Shown here: positions 60,967-64,000 of the stretch, piece after piece
Layout of the letters: every line of letters starts with the position of its first letter
Numbering within the stretch: position 1 is the first letter of the stretch
From: CAYVQE01 sp964454005
GTDB lineage: Bacteria; Myxococcota; B64-G9
DNA: 64,000 nt
Reading direction: 5' to 3'
NCBI GenBank assembly: GCA_964454005.1
Contig: CAYVQE010000001.1
Coordinates: 1 to 64,000 of the forward strand
Notes under the pieces: model-generated
Database searches by the model: none
Seen by the model: the letters and a program-made list of their open reading frames with translations, nothing else
Told to the model about the DNA's origin: nothing
Made by a program: the position numbers and the translations under genes

Positions 60967-62055
60967 ATGCGCAAGAGACTTTCCATCGCACTGACGTTGG
61001 CCGGCGCCGGGCTGCTGCTCGGCGGCTGCGGGGTGGACGCGATTCAGAGCGGCGATGCATTCCAGGCGGCCTTTCCGGACGAGGACACCCTGACCGTCCA
61101 GACCCGCTCGCTCGAGCGGCAGCAATCGGGGCTGACCAGCACCCGCCAGGCCCTGGTCGGCGATCGGGCCGACCTGCACGATCTGAGCTTCGCGGTGGCC
61201 TTCGAGATCAACTTCCACGCCCGCAACATCCTCGAGGTGCTGTGGTTCATCACCCGCTTGCCGCCGACCGCGGCAGCGGCCGAGGAGGGGACCGTGGGCG
61301 ATCCGGGCGAGGAGTTCCACTACGATGCCTGGGCCACCTGGGGCCCGTTCGACGACGACGAGGGCAAGGATCTGGAGTACATTCTGCACGTCTGGCGCGG
61401 CGTCGACGATGAGGACGGCCGCCGCACCTTCCTGTTCTTCGCCGCCGCCCGACCCGACGGCGCCGGTGAGGACGCCTGGCTGCCCTTCCTGCTGGGCGGG
61501 GCCAAGCCATTCGACGGCCACGGCGATCGCACCGGCCTGGTGCAGCTCGACATGGACGCCATCGCTTCGCTGGATTCGACCGAGGACGACGTGGGCGTGA
61601 TCACCTTTGTCTATCTCCAGCAGCCGGGAGCCCACGCCGTGGTGGTCACCGGCGAGGACGTCTGGATCGACGACGAGCAGAGTTTACGCGGCGATCCCAA
61701 TTACTTCTACGGCCGCTCGCGCGAGGGCTACGCCGTGGTCGAGTTCCAGACCAAGGGCGACCTCGACGACGATGCCGGTGATGCGCTCGAGGATCTGCTG
61801 GTCACCACCGGGTGGCTCTACAACGGCGACGGCCGCTCCGACGCCCGGGTCTCCGGCGGCGATTTGGGCGCGGGCAGCGCCAGCCTGACCGAGTGCTGGG
61901 ACCGCGATCACATCCAGGACTACTTCCTGTTCACAACCGAGGGGTTGGACGAAGACGTGACCATCGAGGACGGCACCGTCGCCGACTGCTTCACCACCGA
62001 GCCGCTGCAGCTGCCCGAGATCGACTACCAGGCCATCCGCGCCACCTTCGAGTAG
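60967..62055 (+). CDS. Lipoprotein, paralogue of the preceding gene
   Basis: 362 residues from ATG 60967 (AGGGAGGAG upstream). Lipobox ALTLAGAGLLLGGC. Shares with the protein at 59820 the N-terminal LERQQSGLTSTRQALVGDRA-type segment, an acidic centre (DAWATWGPFDDDEGKDLEYI) and the RVSGGDLG...TECWDRDH ending, so the two arose by tandem duplication. Function unknown; linked to the caspase operon by position only. Confidence 0.75.
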   Translation: MRKRLSIALTLAGAGLLLGGCGVDAIQSGDAFQAAFPDEDTLTVQTRSLERQQSGLTSTRQALVGDRADLHDLSFAVAFEINFHARNILEVLWFITRLPPTAAAAEEGTVGDPGEEFHYDAWATWGPFDDDEGKDLEYILHVWRGVDDEDGRRTFLFFAAARPDGAGEDAWLPFLLGGAKPFDGHGDRTGLVQLDMDAIASLDSTEDDVGVITFVYLQQPGAHAVVVTGEDVWIDDEQSLRGDPNYFYGRSREGYAVVEFQTKGDLDDDAGDALEDLLVTTGWLYNGDGRSDARVSGGDLGAGSASLTECWDRDHIQDYFLFTTEGLDEDVTIEDGTVADCFTTEPLQLPEIDYQAIRATFE

Positions 62056-62175
62056 GTCACCGGCCGGCACCGCCGGCCTCGTCGCAGCGGCTCGCCCACC
62101 TGCGGCACCAGCATCCCCCCAGCGCCAGCAAACCGATTCTACGGTCCGGCCGTGAAAATCAGGGCCGCCTCGGCC

Positions 62176-62205
62176 TTGACATCGGACCGGCCCAACCCTT
62201 ATGAA
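62176..62205 (+). promoter_or_regulatory. Promoter of tRNA-Arg
   Basis: TTGACA (62176-62181), 18-bp spacer, TATGAA (62200-62205), 17 bp before the tRNA. The 120 bp before it hold a short GC hairpin (near 62060-62080) and nothing else. Confidence 0.6.
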
Positions 62206-62221
62206 ACGGGGCGACGAACGA

Positions 62222-62295
62222 GCCCCCGTAGCTCAGTAGGATAGAGCAGCTGCCTCCTAAGCAGCAGGCCACCTGTTCGAATCGGGTCGGGGGCG
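62222..62295 (+). tRNA. tRNA-Arg (anticodon CCT)
   Basis: Acceptor GCCCCCG/CGGGGGC, D stem GCTC/GAGC, anticodon stem GCTGC/GCAGC with loop CTCCTAA, T arm ACCTG-TTCGAAT-CGGGT, discriminator G, CCA not encoded. Reads the rare AGG codon. Confidence 0.95.
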
Positions 62296-62318
62296 TTGAT
62301 GAATCGCCGGGGGTCCGG

Positions 62319-62657
62319 ATGACCGACAAGACGATCATTGCCGTGTCCCACGACATGCTCGAGAGCCTGGACCAGCTCTTCTACAGCGGGTCCAAGGGCA
62401 CCCATCTGCTCTTCTCCACGCGCACCATCCGCGCCGCCTTCGATCGGCGCCGGGGACTGGAGGAGATGGAGCTGGACGAGGCCGCCGAGCGGCTGCAGCC
62501 CATCCTGGCCGACCTGATGGAGATCGACGATCTGGAGGATCGGCGCGACTACATCGAGCGGTTGGAGACCCCGGTTCGCGATCTGCTGGTGCACCTCTAC
62601 TTCGGCTTCTTGGAGCGCTACCTGACCGACGACGAGGAACCGGAGGTGCTGCACTGA
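62319..62657 (+). CDS. Small hypothetical protein
   Basis: 112 residues starting 23 bp after the tRNA. Mostly charged helices (LEEMELDEAAERLQPILADL, RRDYIERLETPVRDLLVHLY) with a small N-terminal beta part (TIIAVSHDMLESLDQLFYSG). Acidic C-terminus. No family recognised. It ends 37 bp before the CCA-adding enzyme and probably shares its transcript. Confidence 0.65.
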   Translation: MTDKTIIAVSHDMLESLDQLFYSGSKGTHLLFSTRTIRAAFDRRRGLEEMELDEAAERLQPILADLMEIDDLEDRRDYIERLETPVRDLLVHLYFGFLERYLTDDEEPEVLH

Positions 62658-62694
62658 ACCCGATGCGCGCGCGCCCCGCCGGCCGCCGGTGGTG

Positions 62695-64000
62695 ATGCGG
62701 GTGGGCGACCGGGCCACGGTGGAGCTACGGCCGCTCTCGGAGCTGGTCAGGCGGGTTCCGCGGGCGGTGCGCCGGGCGGTCGAGCGGCTGCAGCAGGCCG
62801 GCCACAGCGCCCATCCGGTGGGCGGCTGCGTGCGCGACTCGCTGCTGGGCCGCCGGGTGGGCGACTGGGACCTGACCACTGATGCGCGGCCCGAGCAGGT
62901 CGGCCCGCTGTTCGACAAGGTCATCCCGACCGGGGTCGAGCACGGCACGGTGACCGTTCTGATGGGCCGCTGGCCGATCGAGGTGACCACCTACCGCGGC
63001 GAGACCGAATACTCCGACGGCCGCCACCCGGACCGGGTGGTGTTTCTGGATTCGCTCGAGGCCGATCTGGAGCGGCGCGATTTCACCATCAACGCCATGG
63101 CCCTGGATCTGGCCGGTCCGGGGCTGATCGACCCCTTCGGCGGCCGCCTGGATCTGCAGCGGGGCCTGATCCGGGCGGTGGGTCGGGCGGCCGACCGCTT
63201 CGCCGAGGACGGGCTGCGGCCCATGCGGGCGGTGCGCTTCGCGGCCGTGCTCGATTTCGAGATCGAGCCGGACACCTTCGCCGCCATCGATCCGGCCGAG
63301 CCCGTGTTCCGCAAGGTGGCGCTGGAGCGCATCCGCGAGGAACTGGTGAAGCTGCTCGCCGGCAAGCGGCCGGCCAAGGGCATCGAACTGCTGCGCCGCG
63401 GCGGGCTGCTCGAGCACGTGCTGCCCGGGCTGACCGCCGCTTACGGTCACCCGCAGAACCGCTTCCACCGCCACGACGTCTACCATCACTCCCTGCGCTG
63501 CCTGGAAAAGGCCCGCGGCGACCCGGTGTTGAAGCTGGCCGTGCTGCTGCACGACATCGGCAAACCGGCCACCGCAGCCGGTCCGCCGGGCGAGCACACC
63601 TTCTACTGCCACGAGCGCGAGTCGGCCGAGCAGGCCGATCGGCTGCTGGCGCGGCTGCGCTTCTCCAACCGTGCCCGCCATCGGGTCAACGTCCTGATCG
63701 CCAACCACATGTTTCACTACGAGCCCCAGTGGACCGACGGCGCGGTGCGCCGCCTGATCCGGCGGGTGGGGCCGGAGCGGCTCGACGACCTGTGGGAGAT
63801 GCGCCGGGCCGATGCCTGGGGCCGGGGACCGGGGCTGCACCGGGCCCTGGCCAACCTGCGCGCGCTGCAGGCCCGGGTGGAAAAGGTGCTGGCCGAGCAG
63901 GACGCGCTCACGGTCAAGGACCTGGCCATCGACGGCCGCGACGTGATGCGGGTGCTCGGCTGCGCTCCCGGGCCGCGGGTGGGCCAGGTGCTGGACGCAT
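62695..64000 (+). CDS. CCA tRNA nucleotidyltransferase / poly(A) polymerase with HD domain (cut by window end)
   Basis: 435 codons up to the window edge, from ATG 62695. Poly(A)-polymerase head: HPVGGCVRDSLLGRRVGDWD with the metal Asp pair in DWDLTTDA, TYRGETEYSDGRHPDRV and the RR-x-D motif LERRDFTINAMALDL; then AVRFAAVLDFEIEPDTF, and an HD domain LAVLLHDIGKPATA with FYCHERESAEQADRLL. Adds or repairs the 3' CCA of tRNAs, needed here since all three tRNA genes in the window lack an encoded CCA. The HD part suggests 2',3'-cyclic phosphodiesterase/phosphatase activity as in E. coli Cca. Confidence 0.92.
   Translation, partial: MRVGDRATVELRPLSELVRRVPRAVRRAVERLQQAGHSAHPVGGCVRDSLLGRRVGDWDLTTDARPEQVGPLFDKVIPTGVEHGTVTVLMGRWPIEVTTYRGETEYSDGRHPDRVVFLDSLEADLERRDFTINAMALDLAGPGLIDPFGGRLDLQRGLIRAVGRAADRFAEDGLRPMRAVRFAAVLDFEIEPDTFAAIDPAEPVFRKVALERIREELVKLLAGKRPAKGIELLRRGGLLEHVLPGLTAAYGHPQNRFHRHDVYHHSLRCLEKARGDPVLKLAVLLHDIGKPATAAGPPGEHTFYCHERESAEQADRLLARLRFSNRARHRVNVLIANHMFHYEPQWTDGAVRRLIRRVGPERLDDLWEMRRADAWGRGPGLHRALANLRALQARVEKVLAEQDALTVKDLAIDGRDVMRVLGCAPGPRVGQVLDA

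Noticed and set aside
47348..62295. tRNA genes as attachment sites of mobile elements
   Set aside because: No second copy of a tRNA 3' end, integrase gene or compositional change was seen beside any of the three tRNAs.

Overview
The window is 64 kb of very GC-rich DNA (close to 70 % by eye, third codon positions almost all G or C). It looks chromosomal and comes from a delta-proteobacterial / Myxococcota-like bacterium. The grounds are: many lipoproteins with short Cys-Asp-rich N-terminal segments (patterns such as CSDDGDC and CQVDADC), thrombospondin type-3 / FG-GAP proteins, YfaP-type and MORN_2 lipoproteins, a Flp pilin, a secreted caspase-like protein under an ECF sigma factor, and the gene order tRNA-Pro, surE, pcm, DUF368, LysM-M23. 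The species cannot be named from the sequence. No rRNA, CRISPR array, intact insertion sequence or replication origin was found.

Layout. 1-2.6 kb: two polytopic membrane proteins and an ExbD/TolR-like protein, the last two separated only by an in-frame TGA, then a DUF4342 protein. 2.8-7.9 kb: a less GC-rich, probably acquired defence island with an excisionase-type HTH protein, a PHP-SMC ATPase of the Ppl type and an AlbA_2/Schlafen-type ATPase, trailing into a broken reading frame. 8-18 kb: an M23/L,D-transpeptidase fusion, an unknown 731-residue exported protein, an acetate-transporter homologue behind a palindromic operator, an SDR enzyme, a triple-PAS protein, a VapBC module with its own operator, and exported hypothetical proteins. 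18.7-25.5 kb: a five-gene minus-strand operon beginning with myo-inositol-phosphate synthase and ending with a fused nucleotidyltransferase / CDP-alcohol phosphotransferase; it probably makes a phospho-inositol compound. 25.7-37.8 kb: a cyclic-nucleotide-binding protein, a YugP-like metallopeptidase and a run of large surface lipoproteins plus a Flp pilin. 37.9-47.2 kb: guaB-guaA, then an LPP20/FlgT/FecR-like envelope trio, an AI-2E family permease, a metallophosphoesterase and an exported hypothetical protein. 47.3-56.8 kb: tRNA-Val, thrS-infC-rpmI-rplT, a MerR regulator, a hydrolase lipoprotein, tRNA-Pro, a decapitated mutY, then surE-pcm-DUF368-LysM/M23-apt. 56.9-62.1 kb: a tightly coupled ECF sigma / anti-sigma (DUF4384) / caspase-beta-barrel operon followed by two paralogous lipoproteins. 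62.2-64 kb: tRNA-Arg, a small hypothetical protein and a CCA-adding enzyme cut by the window end.

The most system-like assemblies are the three-gene PHP-ATPase defence island, the sigma/anti-sigma/caspase operon and the inositol operon. All three rest on domain recognition and gene order only; no search or experiment backs them here.
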